Assembly (NCBI RefSeq): GCF_000293885.2
Contig: NZ_CP010945.1
Span: 2,872,001 to 2,936,000 of the forward strand
DNA length: 64,000 nt
Direction: 5' to 3'
Origin: Pseudomonas fluorescens NCIMB 11764
GTDB taxonomy: Bacteria; Pseudomonadota; Gammaproteobacteria; Pseudomonadales; Pseudomonadaceae
Within the stretch, counting starts at the first letter, position 1. Each line of letters begins with the position of its first letter. The translations under genes and the position numbers were made by a program. Positions 43,812 to 52,670 of this stretch are shown piece after piece. Under the pieces are notes generated by a model. It had not been told where the DNA came from and did no database searches. It worked only from the letters and a program-made list of their open reading frames with translations.

Positions 43812-44234
43812 CTAAGGGATTGGCAACCCTTCCGGCATCGCGGACAAATGTTCGTGGCAGGCCAGCCATAGGCCTTGTTGTTCTTGGCCAGACGCTTGTT
43901 TCTTGAAAACAATCGTCTCGCGCTCCTGGCTGAAGTGTTGCTCCCCTTGCATGCGCAGCTCGGTGGCCACGTCATGGATGAAAATCGCCACGTCACCCTG
44001 CAGGCTGACGAAGGCGTTGCTCGAGGTGCACGACAGCACCTCGAAGCCATCCTCCGAACGCCAGGTGTCCCACAACGCCTGATAGGCATCGCGCGACAGC
44101 AGCGGCTGCTCGAGGGTGTAGAAGACGAAGCTGGCATCGGCGCTGAACGCGCCGAAGTAGGCTTCGCGATCGTTACGGGCAAAGGCGGACACCAGATCGG
44201 CGGCGGCCTTCAAAACCTGATCACGTTCGTTCAT
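43812..44234 (-). CDS. NTF2-like protein (PA1420-like)
   Basis: The 140-residue protein has the SnoaL/NTF2-like fold pattern (DLVSAFARNDREAYFGAFSA, FSADASFVFYTLEQPL, AFVSLQGDVAIFIHDVATEL). It is 9 bases after the guanidinobutyrase gene, in the same order as PA1420. Function unknown; such proteins bind small molecules. Confidence 0.8.
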   Translation of the reverse strand: MNERDQVLKAAADLVSAFARNDREAYFGAFSADASFVFYTLEQPLLSRDAYQALWDTWRSEDGFEVLSCTSSNAFVSLQGDVAIFIHDVATELRMQGEQHFSQERETIVFKKQASGQEQQGLWLACHEHLSAMPEGLPIP

Positions 44235-44243
44235 GACCGATCC

Positions 44244-45194
44244 TCAGCGGTGGACCACGCCAGGCAGTACGCAGAGCATTTCGTACAGCAGGTTGGCGGC
44301 CAGCAGCGAGGTGTTGCCGGTGGTGTCATAAGCGGGCGAGACTTCTACCAGATCGCAACCGACCAGGTCGAGGCCTTGGCAGCCGCGAACGATCTCGATC
44401 GCCTGAATGGTCGTCAGACCACCGATTTCCGGGGTGCCGGTCCCCGGTGCCCAGGCCGGGTCGATGCCATCGATGTCGAAACTCAGGTACACCGGCCCGC
44501 CGCCGACTTTCTCGCGCACTTCGGCCATCAATGGTGCCAGGGATTTGTGCCAGCACTCTTCGGCCTGAACCACACGGAAACCCTGGTTACGGCTCCAGTT
44601 GAAGTCGTCAGCGGTGTAGCCCTGCGCACGCAGACCGATTTGCACGACGCGGTCCGGGTCCAGAAGACCTTCTTCGACGGCGCGACGGAAGGTGGTGCCA
44701 TGGGCGATCTTCTCGCCAAACATGTGATCGTTCACATCGGCGTGGGCGTCGATGTGCACCAGGCCGACCTTGCCATGCTTCTTGTGGATGGCACGCAGGA
44801 TCGGCAGGGTGATCGTGTGGTCGCCGCCCAGGGTCAGGGGGATTACATCGTGTTCGAGGATTTTGTGGTAGGACTCTTCGATGATCCGTACGGCATCCAG
44901 CAGGTTGAAGGTGTTGATGGCCACGTCGCCGATGTCGGCAACCGACAGTGAATCGAACGGCGCTGCGCCGGTCGCCATGTTGTACGGGCGGATCATCACG
45001 GATTCGGCGCGGATGTCACGCGGTCCGAAACGGGTGCCGGGACGCAGGGAAGTACCGATGTCCAGCGGCACGCCTACGAAGGCAGCGTCCAGACCGGCAG
45101 CGGTCGGTACATGGGGGAGTCGGAGCATGGTGGCGATGCCGCCGAAGCGCGGCATTTCGTTGCCGCCCAGTGGTTGGTGAAGAATCTTGTCCAC
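44244..45194 (-). CDS. gbuA: Guanidinobutyrase, ureohydrolase family
   Basis: The 316-residue enzyme has the arginase-family motifs GGDHTITLPIL, DAHADVND and SFDIDGIDPAWAPGTGTPE with the two-metal ligands. It hydrolyses 4-guanidinobutyrate to 4-aminobutyrate and urea if it is GbuA, as its neighbours suggest: the NCS1 permease, SSS symporter and divergent LysR gene match PA1418-PA1422. Agmatinase (SpeB) is the main alternative and cannot be excluded by sequence alone. It begins the minus-strand operon, with the REP pair and LysR gene upstream. Confidence 0.85.
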   Translation of the reverse strand: MDKILHQPLGGNEMPRFGGIATMLRLPHVPTAAGLDAAFVGVPLDIGTSLRPGTRFGPRDIRAESVMIRPYNMATGAAPFDSLSVADIGDVAINTFNLLDAVRIIEESYHKILEHDVIPLTLGGDHTITLPILRAIHKKHGKVGLVHIDAHADVNDHMFGEKIAHGTTFRRAVEEGLLDPDRVVQIGLRAQGYTADDFNWSRNQGFRVVQAEECWHKSLAPLMAEVREKVGGGPVYLSFDIDGIDPAWAPGTGTPEIGGLTTIQAIEIVRGCQGLDLVGCDLVEVSPAYDTTGNTSLLAANLLYEMLCVLPGVVHR

Positions 45195-45550
45195 GGGTAA
45201 GGCCTCATCGTCGTTGTTTTATTTATGTCGGTTGCGCAGAACCGGGGAGGTTCGGGCACCGCTAGGGACCGATTCTGCGAAATGCAGTGGCCGGGAAGAA
45301 TCGCTACGGGCAAATACTTAGTTCAGATTTTTCTAAACTAATGGTTGGCACGACGATAGACTTGCGGCCATGTGCCGCACACCTGTGGCGAGGGGATTTA
45401 TCCCCGTTGGGTGGCGAAGCCGCCCCAAACCCTGCAAACCGGAGCTTCAGATATACCGCAAACACTGGGTTTACGACTGCTGCGCAGCCGAACGGGGATA
45501 AATCCCCTCGCCACAGGATTGACATTCGATTGGTGTTTGGAGTGCCCCCC
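45195..45550. promoter_or_regulatory. Divergent gbuA-gbuR region with REP doublet
   Basis: This 356-base gap separates the divergent guanidinobutyrase and LysR genes. The REP pair at 45383-45517 fills the LysR-proximal half. LysR-type regulators usually bind near such divergent starts; a T-N11-A type site could lie at 45316-45350, in the segment near TTTTTCTAAAC, but I cannot fix it. Confidence 0.45.
45383..45517. repeat. Long REP doublet between gbuA and gbuR
   Basis: CTGTGGCGAGGGGATTTATC begins at 45383 and its inverted copy ends at 45517. Arms are about 38 bases with a 55-base centre. It is the same family as 39450-39584, differing mainly at the arm tips. Confidence 0.88.
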
Positions 45551-46444
45551 ATGGCCAACGCTTTACCCGACCTGAAACTGTTACGCATCTTCGTCAGCGT
45601 GGTCCGTCATCAGGGGTTCGCCAACGCGCAGCAAGAGCTCAACCTCTCGACCTCGGCGATCAGCACCTACATGAGCCAGCTCGAAGCGGCCCTTGGCCTG
45701 GTGCTGTGCCATCGCGGTCGGGGCGGTTTCAGCCTGACCAGCAAAGGCGAATTGTTCCACCAGGAAACCCTGCGCCTGCTCGGCGAACTCGAAGGTTTCG
45801 AGCAATACGCGGCGGCGCTGAAGGGTGAACTGCGCGGCACGCTGAACCTCGGCGTCATCGACTCCACCGTCAGCGACAAGGCCTTGCCTTTCGCCGAGGC
45901 CATCGGCGCCTACAGTCAGGAACACCCGGCGGTGCATTTGCACCTTTCGGTGATGAGCCCGTACGAACTGCAACTCGGTGTGCAGGACAACCGTCTCGAC
46001 CTCGCCATCGGCGCGTTTTCCACGCGCATGAGCGGGCTGGTCTACATGCCGCTGTACCGCGAACAACACTGGTTGTACTGCAGCAGCCGCCATCCGCTGT
46101 TCACCGAGCGACGCATCCCCGAGCAAGTCATCACCCAGCAACGCATGGTGGGGCGCGGTTACTGGAGCCAGGCCGAACTGGCGCGCCATGGCTTCAAGCA
46201 CAGCGCCGCGACCGTGGAAAGCATGGAGGCGCAACTGATCCTGGTGCTGTCCGGCGCCTACATCGGTTATCTGCCGGAGCATTACGCCCAGGCCTGGGCA
46301 GACAAGGGGGACTTGCGCGTGTTGCTGCCGGCGACCTTCGGCTACCAGGCGCCGTTCTCGATGATCGTGCGCCGGGGGCGCAGTCGCGAACCGTTGATCC
46401 AGACCTTCCGCGATTTGCTCAAAGCACAGCTCAATCAGGTTTGA
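45551..46444 (+). CDS. gbuR: LysR regulator, GbuR-like
   Basis: The 297-residue regulator has an N-terminal winged helix (DLKLLRIFVSVVRHQGFANA, then LSTSAISTYMSQLEAALGLV) and a C-terminal effector domain. It diverges from the guanidinobutyrase gene, as gbuR (PA1422) does from gbuA. It should respond to 4-guanidinobutyrate and activate the operon. I chose ATG 45551, with GGAG upstream, over the longer open frame that runs through the REP pair. Confidence 0.82.
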   Translation: MANALPDLKLLRIFVSVVRHQGFANAQQELNLSTSAISTYMSQLEAALGLVLCHRGRGGFSLTSKGELFHQETLRLLGELEGFEQYAAALKGELRGTLNLGVIDSTVSDKALPFAEAIGAYSQEHPAVHLHLSVMSPYELQLGVQDNRLDLAIGAFSTRMSGLVYMPLYREQHWLYCSSRHPLFTERRIPEQVITQQRMVGRGYWSQAELARHGFKHSAATVESMEAQLILVLSGAYIGYLPEHYAQAWADKGDLRVLLPATFGYQAPFSMIVRRGRSREPLIQTFRDLLKAQLNQV

Positions 46445-46448
46445 AACC

Positions 46449-47045
46449 ATGTCCAGAATCCAGTGTGCCCGCTGCCTGCGTCCGCAAACCCATTGCCTGT
46501 GCCCCCTGATCCCGAGCCTCGACAGCCGCACTCGGGTGTTGTTGCTGCAACATCCGAGCGAAGTGAACCATGCGCTGAACACCGCGCGGTTGGCGGCATT
46601 GGGGTTGAAGAATGCCGAGTTGATGGTGGGTGAGGTGTTCGACGATTTGCCGGCACTGTTGAATCAGCCGGGCTATCAGGCGCGGCTGTTGTTTCCTGGC
46701 GAGGAGGCTCAACCGCTGCAGGCGTACGCGGTAAACGATCAGCCGCTGTTGCTGGTCGTACCGGACGGCACTTGGCGCAAGGCGCGTAAAATGCTGCACC
46801 TCAATCCGCTGTTGGCGGCGTTGCCCCGAGTGACCCTGGTGGAGGGCGGCGTGTCGCGGTATCGCTTGCGCAAGGCGCCGGGACCAGGGGCGCTGTCGAC
46901 GGTGGAGGCGATTGTTCAGGCGTTGCAGGTGCTGGAAGCGCCTGTCAGTTTCGAGCCGTTGTTGAAACCGTTCGAGGCGCTGATCGAGGGACAGATTGCG
47001 GCGATGGGGGAGGAAATCTTCCAGCGTAATCATGGCGACAGATAA
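46449..47045 (+). CDS. tapT: tRNA-uridine aminocarboxypropyltransferase (DTW domain)
   Basis: The 198-residue protein starts with a cysteine-rich zinc-binding-like segment (CARCLRPQTHCLCPLI) followed by the DTW motif in PDGTWRKARKMLHLNP (D-T-W). TapT enzymes of this family put a 3-amino-3-carboxypropyl group on a tRNA uridine using S-adenosylmethionine. It begins 4 bases after the LysR stop. Confidence 0.87.
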   Translation: MSRIQCARCLRPQTHCLCPLIPSLDSRTRVLLLQHPSEVNHALNTARLAALGLKNAELMVGEVFDDLPALLNQPGYQARLLFPGEEAQPLQAYAVNDQPLLLVVPDGTWRKARKMLHLNPLLAALPRVTLVEGGVSRYRLRKAPGPGALSTVEAIVQALQVLEAPVSFEPLLKPFEALIEGQIAAMGEEIFQRNHGDR

Positions 47046-47065
47046 GTCGTGTCTGTACCGGCCCC

Positions 47066-47140
47066 ATCGCTAGCAGGCTAGTTCCCACACTGGATCTGTG
47101 GCGTTCACAAGTTCCCTGTGGGAGCTGGCCTGCCAGCGAT
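47066..47140. repeat. REP doublet, ATCGCTAGCAGGC type
   Basis: ATCGCTAGCAGGCTAGTTCC at 47066-47089 is mirrored by GGGAGCTGGCCTGCCAGCGAT at 47120-47140 after a 27-base spacer; a fourth palindrome family, between convergent tapT and the adaptor gene. Confidence 0.82.
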
Positions 47141-47175
47141 AGCCATTGCACAGCCAATGAAGATTCCCGCCGGAC

Positions 47176-48531
47176 CTATCGCTCCCGCATCGCCTCGGTC
47201 CGGGCTTTAAGCACCGGTTTCAGCAGGTAATCCAGCACACTTTTCTCACCGGTGATGATGTCCACAGTGGCCACCATCCCCGGAATGATCAGCAGCGGTT
47301 TCACATCCCCACCCAAGTGATTTTTATCGGTGCGCACCTGAATCAGATAAAAGCTGTTGCCCTTGTCATCCGTAATCGTGTCCGCACCAATCAACTCCAG
47401 CTTCGCGCTCAACCCGCCGTAAATCGTGTAGTCGTACGCACTGAACTTGACCATCGCTTTCTGCCCCGGATGCAGGAACGCCACGTCCTGCGGGCGCACC
47501 TTGGCCTCGATCAGCAGGTTTTCCTCGATGGGCACGATTTCCACCATGTCGCTGCCCGGCTGGACCACGCCGCCGATGGTGTTGACCTTCAGCACCTTGA
47601 TAATCCCGTGCACCGGCGACACCACCGTCGTGCGGCTCACTCGGTCATCAATGGCAATGCTCGACGCGGTGATTTTCGACAGATCGGTACGTTTCTCATT
47701 GAGCTCTTTCGCCGCGTCCGAACGGAAGGATTGTTCCGATTCGTCGATCTTGCTTTTGATCTCGTTGATCGCCGATTCCGCACGGGGAATCGCCAGCGTC
47801 GTGGCATTCAGTGAGCCGCGAATCTCCACCGCGCTGCGTTTGAGCCGCAGGATTTCCACGGGCGAAACCGCCCCGGTACCCACCAGCGGCGCGGACATGT
47901 TCATCTCTTGTTGCAGCAGCGCCAGGCTGGAACTGAATTGACTCTGTTTCGAGCGAAACTCCGCCAGTTCCTGGGTTTTCTGCCGCAGTTGTTCGGTCAG
48001 CGTGCGCTGTTCGCTGGCCAGGCGACGTTGCCGTTGTTCGTACAGCGAGCGCTCGTCCTCGGCCACTTGCGGGGCCTTGGCGATCACCTCCGGCGACAAC
48101 TTGAACGGCCGCCCCTCGGCCTCGGCGGACAGGCGTTCGACCTGCGCGGTCAACGCGTAACGATCGGCCTCGCTTTCACCCTTGTTCGACAGAAACCGTG
48201 TGTCATCCAGGCGCAGCAGCGTGTCGCCCTTGTTCACCATTTGTCCTTCGCGCACAAAGATCTCGGTGACGATGCCGCCTTCCAGGTTCTGGATCACCTG
48301 CACCTTGCTCGACGGAATGGCCTTGCCTTCACCCATGGTGACTTCCTGCAACACCGCGAACCTGGCCCAGACCACGGCGCTGATGATCAGCGCGGCGGCG
48401 AGCCATACGGTGATCCGCGACCAGCGCGGGGAATCCTGCAACGAGGCGCCGGCGGTTTCCGGCATGAACTCGCTTTCGGCACTTTTGCTGAAGCTGTCGA
48501 AGTAGCCGCGTGAACCCTGTGAAGATGCCAT
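47176..48531 (-). CDS. HlyD-family type I secretion adaptor, LapC-like
   Basis: The 451-residue membrane fusion protein has one N-terminal transmembrane helix (ITVWLAAALIISAVVWARFA), the lipoyl/barrel segments (VIQNLEGGIVTEIFVREGQM, then VNKGDTLLRLDD) and a long coiled-coil region between residues about 130 and 310. It bridges the inner membrane ABC exporter and the outer membrane TolC-type protein. I chose ATG 48531, which follows AGGAGTCCGCTT, 10 bases after the exporter stop. Gene order adaptor-exporter-TolC next to a LapA-type adhesin points to adhesin export. Confidence 0.9.
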   Translation of the reverse strand: MASSQGSRGYFDSFSKSAESEFMPETAGASLQDSPRWSRITVWLAAALIISAVVWARFAVLQEVTMGEGKAIPSSKVQVIQNLEGGIVTEIFVREGQMVNKGDTLLRLDDTRFLSNKGESEADRYALTAQVERLSAEAEGRPFKLSPEVIAKAPQVAEDERSLYEQRQRRLASEQRTLTEQLRQKTQELAEFRSKQSQFSSSLALLQQEMNMSAPLVGTGAVSPVEILRLKRSAVEIRGSLNATTLAIPRAESAINEIKSKIDESEQSFRSDAAKELNEKRTDLSKITASSIAIDDRVSRTTVVSPVHGIIKVLKVNTIGGVVQPGSDMVEIVPIEENLLIEAKVRPQDVAFLHPGQKAMVKFSAYDYTIYGGLSAKLELIGADTITDDKGNSFYLIQVRTDKNHLGGDVKPLLIIPGMVATVDIITGEKSVLDYLLKPVLKARTEAMRER

Positions 48532-48541
48532 AAGCGGACTC

Positions 48542-50701
48542 CTAGACGGCCGCAGAGCCGACACGGCCCTTGCGCAGTGCATCGATGACCGCTTCTTTCG
48601 GACCGTCGGCGACGATCCGCCCGTTGTCCAGTACCACCAGCCGGTCCACCAGGCTGAGCATCGAGGTGCGGTGGGTCACCAGCAGCAAGGTTTTGCCCTG
48701 GACCCAACCGTGAAGTTTTTGCCGAAGGACATCTTCGCTGCTGTTGTCCATGGCGCTGGTAGGTTCGTCGAGCAGCATGATTGGCGGGTCGAGCAACAAG
48801 GCGCGTGCCAGCAACACCGCCTGACGCTGACCGCCGGAGAGCAATTGCCCGCGTTCGCCGACAGGCCGGTCAAAGCCTTGTGGATGTTGCCGCGCGAGTT
48901 CGGTCACGCCGGTCAGTTCGGCCACTTCCAGCATCCGCGAGTCGCTGATGTAACGCGCGCCGAGGGTCAGGTTGTCGCGCAGGCTGCCGGCCAGCAGCGG
49001 CAGGTCGTGGGCCACGTAACCAATCTGTTGGCGAAGGTCGGCGACGTCCAGTTGCCGCAGGTCCAGGCCATCGAGCAGCAACTGGCCTTCCTCCGGTTCG
49101 TAGAAACCCATGATCAGACGCCCCAAGGTGCTTTTGCCCGAGCCGCTGCGCCCGATGATGCCGACCCGTTCACCGGGTTTCAGGCTGAAACTGATGTTGG
49201 CCAGCGCTGGGGCGTTCTGGCCGTTGTAGTGAAAGGTCACGCCGCTGACGTCGAGTGCGCCTTGCAGTTGCGTGCGTTCCAGCGGCCGCTGTTTCGCGTC
49301 GCGTTCTTGCGGAAGCGACATCAGCGCATCGGTGCTTTTCATGGTCAGTTGCGCTTGCTGATAGCGGGTGATCAGCCCGGCGATCTGCCCCAGCGGTGCG
49401 AGCACGCGACTGCCCAGCATGTAGGTCGCCACCAGTGCGCCGACGCTGAGGTTGCCGGCGATGATGCTGTAGACCCCGGCGACGATGGTCGCCATGCCGG
49501 AGAACTGCTGGATGAACAGCGTGCCGTTGGTGGCCAGCGCCGAGAGGTTGCGCGCATGACTGTCGAGGCGGGTGAGGGCGCCGTGGGTGCTTTCCCATTT
49601 GTGCTGGCGCTCGCTTTCGGCGCTGCAGGCCTTGAGGGTTTCCAGGCCGCCGAGGGTTTCGATCAGCAGGGCCTGGCGTTCGGCGCCGAGTGCCAGGCTT
49701 TTTTGCACGGTGTCGCGCAGGCGCACCTGAATCACCATGGCGAACAGAATGGTGATCGGGAATGCCAGCAACGGAATGACCACCAGCCAGCCACCGAGCA
49801 GGCCGATCACCACCAGCATCAGTACGGCGAAAGGCAGGTCGATCAGGCTGGTCAGCGTGACGGCGGTGAGGAATTCGCGCAGGCCCTGGAAGTCATGGAT
49901 GCTTTGGGCAAAACCGCCGATGGTCGCCGGGCGCGCTTTCATCGACATGCCAGTGATGCGTTCGAACAGCGTTGCGGACAGGATCACGTCGGTTTTCTTC
50001 CCGGCGGTGTCCAGCAAGTGTGCGCGAACCACCCGCAGCGCCAGCTCGAAACCGGTGCCGATCAGCAAACCGATGGACAGCACCCACAAGGTTGAAGTCG
50101 CCTGGTTCGGTACCACCCGGTCGTACGTCTGCATCACGAACAGCGGCACCATCAGCCCCAGCAGGTTGATCAGGAAACTCGCGAGGATTGCATCGCTGTA
50201 CAGCCATTTCGACAGCTTCAAGGTGTCGCGGAACCACGCCTCCACCCGTGGCACCAGCGGCGAACGCAAGTCTTCGAGTTCATGCCGTGGCCGGGCGAAC
50301 AAGGCCTGGCCGCTGTAGTTTTCGGCCAGTTCTTCACGGCTGACCCACTGCTCGCCACCGTCGGCTTCGCTCGGCAGAATCAGCAAGCGGCCGTCATCGC
50401 CGAAGCGACGCAGGATGGCGGTGCGGCCGTTGTTGAGGATCAGCATCACAGGCAGGTTGAGCGCGGAAATGTCTTCCAGGTCACGGCGCAACAGCCGCGC
50501 CTGCAAACTGGCCCGGGCCGCTGCGCGCGGCAGCAGGTCCAGGCTCAAGCGTTGGTGTGCCATTGGCAGCCCGGCACTCAGGCTGGCACGACTGACCGTC
50601 GCGCCATGAAGTTTGCAGAGGATCAGCAGACCGTCCAGAAGCGGGTCATCGAAGCTCAGCCGCGGATCGACACCGGTGTTGCCGGGTTCCATGCTGGTCA
50701 C
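48542..50701 (-). CDS. Type I secretion ABC exporter, LapB-like
   Basis: The 719-residue protein has an N-terminal C39-peptidase-like domain (LLILCKLHGATVSRASLSAG) that seems to lack a working catalytic triad, six transmembrane helices (from about residue 165) and a nucleotide-binding domain with Walker A GRSGSGKST, signature LSGGQRQAVLLARALL and Walker B IMLLDEPTSAMD. It exports large RTX proteins that have no cleaved leader. It follows the TolC-type gene after 18 bases and precedes the adaptor gene by 10. Confidence 0.92.
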   Translation of the reverse strand: MTSMEPGNTGVDPRLSFDDPLLDGLLILCKLHGATVSRASLSAGLPMAHQRLSLDLLPRAAARASLQARLLRRDLEDISALNLPVMLILNNGRTAILRRFGDDGRLLILPSEADGGEQWVSREELAENYSGQALFARPRHELEDLRSPLVPRVEAWFRDTLKLSKWLYSDAILASFLINLLGLMVPLFVMQTYDRVVPNQATSTLWVLSIGLLIGTGFELALRVVRAHLLDTAGKKTDVILSATLFERITGMSMKARPATIGGFAQSIHDFQGLREFLTAVTLTSLIDLPFAVLMLVVIGLLGGWLVVIPLLAFPITILFAMVIQVRLRDTVQKSLALGAERQALLIETLGGLETLKACSAESERQHKWESTHGALTRLDSHARNLSALATNGTLFIQQFSGMATIVAGVYSIIAGNLSVGALVATYMLGSRVLAPLGQIAGLITRYQQAQLTMKSTDALMSLPQERDAKQRPLERTQLQGALDVSGVTFHYNGQNAPALANISFSLKPGERVGIIGRSGSGKSTLGRLIMGFYEPEEGQLLLDGLDLRQLDVADLRQQIGYVAHDLPLLAGSLRDNLTLGARYISDSRMLEVAELTGVTELARQHPQGFDRPVGERGQLLSGGQRQAVLLARALLLDPPIMLLDEPTSAMDNSSEDVLRQKLHGWVQGKTLLLVTHRTSMLSLVDRLVVLDNGRIVADGPKEAVIDALRKGRVGSAAV

Positions 50702-50719
50702 ATTGATCGCTCCATTGCA

Positions 50720-52078
50720 CTACCGCAATTCAGGCAGACGGGCTTCGTTCTTCACTTCGGTCCGGGCGATCGCATCGGCGGGCAGCACCACCCGTTGTTT
50801 GCTCAGCAACTGGCCCATGTTCGCCAGCACGCGGTACATCGAGTACTCCTCGGTGTAGCGCACTTCGGTGTAGCGGCGATTGGCGTTGTACAGCTCGTTT
50901 TCGCTGTCGAGCACGTCCAGCAGGGTCCGTTGGCCGAGGCCGAACTGGTCCTGGTAGGCCGCACGAACGCGGGTGGTGGTTTCCGCGTATTCGCGGGCGG
51001 TCGGGGTTTGTTTCCGGGCGTTGAGCATGGCGTTCCACGCCAGGTGGATGTTCTCGTTGAGCTGGCGCAGGGCGTTGTTGCGGATGTCCATGGCCTGATT
51101 GATCTTGTGTGCGTCGGAAGCCAGCCTTGCCTTGTCGCTGCCGCCACGGAACAGGTTGTAGTTCATCACGACGCCGACGCGCCATTCGTTGTCGTGGCCT
51201 TCTTCGCCGGCGATGTTGTTGTTTGCCCCCACCGCGGCTTCAGCGTCGAAGCGTGGGTAGAACGGCGACTTGGCGACTTCGTACTGGCTCTCGGCCGATT
51301 GCACATCCGCCTGGGCCGATTTCAGGTACGGGTTGTTGTCGACCATGCTCTGTTGGGCATCCTGGATCGTGGCCGGCAATTCGCCCTTGATCGACGGCAG
51401 TGTTTCCAGTTCATCGGGCATGCGCCCTGTCACGGCATAGAAATTCGCTTCGGCATCGGCCAGATCGACTTCGGCAGTATCGAGGTTGTTCTCCGCGAGT
51501 GCCCGGCGAGCCACGGATTGATCGGAGTCGGCGTTGCTGCCGATACCGCGCTGGGTGCGCAGGCCGATCTGGTCGTTGACCCGCAGGTGCGCCTGCAGGT
51601 TGTTCTTGGCCAGGGTCACCAGTTCGCGGCGCTTGAGCACTTCGAGATAGACCTCGATGGTGCGCAGGGCCAGGTCCTGCGCGGTGCCCTGAGCGTAATA
51701 GGCCCGGGAGTTGACCACGCCTTTGGTGCGCTCGACTTCGTTGGATGTGTTGAAACCATCGAAGAGCATCTGCCGCAAGCGCAGTTCCGATTGGGTGTAG
51801 TTCAGAATCTCGGTGTGGTGATTGCCGAAGGCGCGGGTGTTGGTGTTGTCGCTGTACCCGCGCCCGTAGCCGGCATTCAGGTCAACAGAGGGATAAAAAC
51901 CGCCCTTGGCGACTTTCACGTCCTCATCCGCCGACAGGCGGCTGTCTACACGTGAGGCGAGTTCCGGGTGGGTGGCGATGGTGCTCTGGATCGCCTCGGT
52001 CAACGACATGGCTTGAGCCTGAGAAGTGCAGGCCATGGCCAATAGAATCGCACTGCAAACGGGGGTCAATCGGCGCAT
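50720..52078 (-). CDS. TolC-family outer membrane protein, LapE-like
   Basis: The 452-residue protein has a signal peptide (AILLAMACTSQAQA) and TolC helices with NPYLKSAQADVQSAESQYEV, then DAEAAVGANNN and GQRTLLDVLDSENELYNANR, the conserved closing segment. It forms the outer membrane channel of the type I exporter. I chose ATG 52078, preceded by GGGAG. It is the first gene of the minus-strand secretion operon and diverges from the adhesin gene, 592 bases away. Confidence 0.92.
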   Translation of the reverse strand: MRRLTPVCSAILLAMACTSQAQAMSLTEAIQSTIATHPELASRVDSRLSADEDVKVAKGGFYPSVDLNAGYGRGYSDNTNTRAFGNHHTEILNYTQSELRLRQMLFDGFNTSNEVERTKGVVNSRAYYAQGTAQDLALRTIEVYLEVLKRRELVTLAKNNLQAHLRVNDQIGLRTQRGIGSNADSDQSVARRALAENNLDTAEVDLADAEANFYAVTGRMPDELETLPSIKGELPATIQDAQQSMVDNNPYLKSAQADVQSAESQYEVAKSPFYPRFDAEAAVGANNNIAGEEGHDNEWRVGVVMNYNLFRGGSDKARLASDAHKINQAMDIRNNALRQLNENIHLAWNAMLNARKQTPTAREYAETTTRVRAAYQDQFGLGQRTLLDVLDSENELYNANRRYTEVRYTEEYSMYRVLANMGQLLSKQRVVLPADAIARTEVKNEARLPELR

Positions 52079-52670
52079 GGATACATCTCCCTGAAGTCCC
52101 AATGGTGCTTATCAGTCGCCAAATATTTGACGGCATTTATGGGTGAAACCGTTTCATACTTGTAACATCAGAGCTAAGAACATTCTCAAAAGAACCTTAG
52201 AAGTTTTTCTCATAACTGTTATGTCAAAAAAAACTTATGCGCTCTGAAAAATCCAGCACATTGTTCAATCCGAAAGCCCTTGATTTACGAGCCTTAGGGA
52301 GCTTCTTGAGGGCTGGGAAAAGTTCAATCCACTTATCGATGTGGGGCGAAGAAGTGCTGGAGGGGAGGGATGCGCTACGGTTTTTTGGGTGACGGTTTTT
52401 TGTCACTCGTTGGTTCAAAACCGTTACGCATTGCCCGTAGGTAAGGTTGTTTCGCAACAGCATTCCGATGTAATTGATTGCATTGGGTTTTATGCCGAAT
52501 CGAGACACTTCGCCCATGGGCGACACGCTTGGCGAGAAGTCGCCAGGGCAGCGGCTTGTTCAGGCAAGCCGCCGCCCGGTAGACGTTCCGCCGGCCACCC
52601 GCTCACGCCATGAGCACGTTCTTCGCAATCAACAGGATGCCGACAGCGGTTGGCAGCGGAGGAAATGCAC
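52079..52670. promoter_or_regulatory. Divergent region between the exporter operon and adhesin
   Basis: This 592-base region separates the TolC-type gene from the adhesin. The palindrome TGAAACCGTTTCA lies at 52143-52155 and a GTGAC/GTCAC hairpin with a T-rich loop at about 52389-52406. The middle part (52160-52300) is AT-rich. Adhesin expression is likely to be controlled here; no FleQ or c-di-GMP-related site could be recognised with confidence. Confidence 0.45.

Noticed and set aside
50282..51955. Long plus-strand frames opposite the exporter and TolC-type genes
   Set aside because: These are antisense to clear ABC exporter and TolC-family genes and have no start signals or domains.
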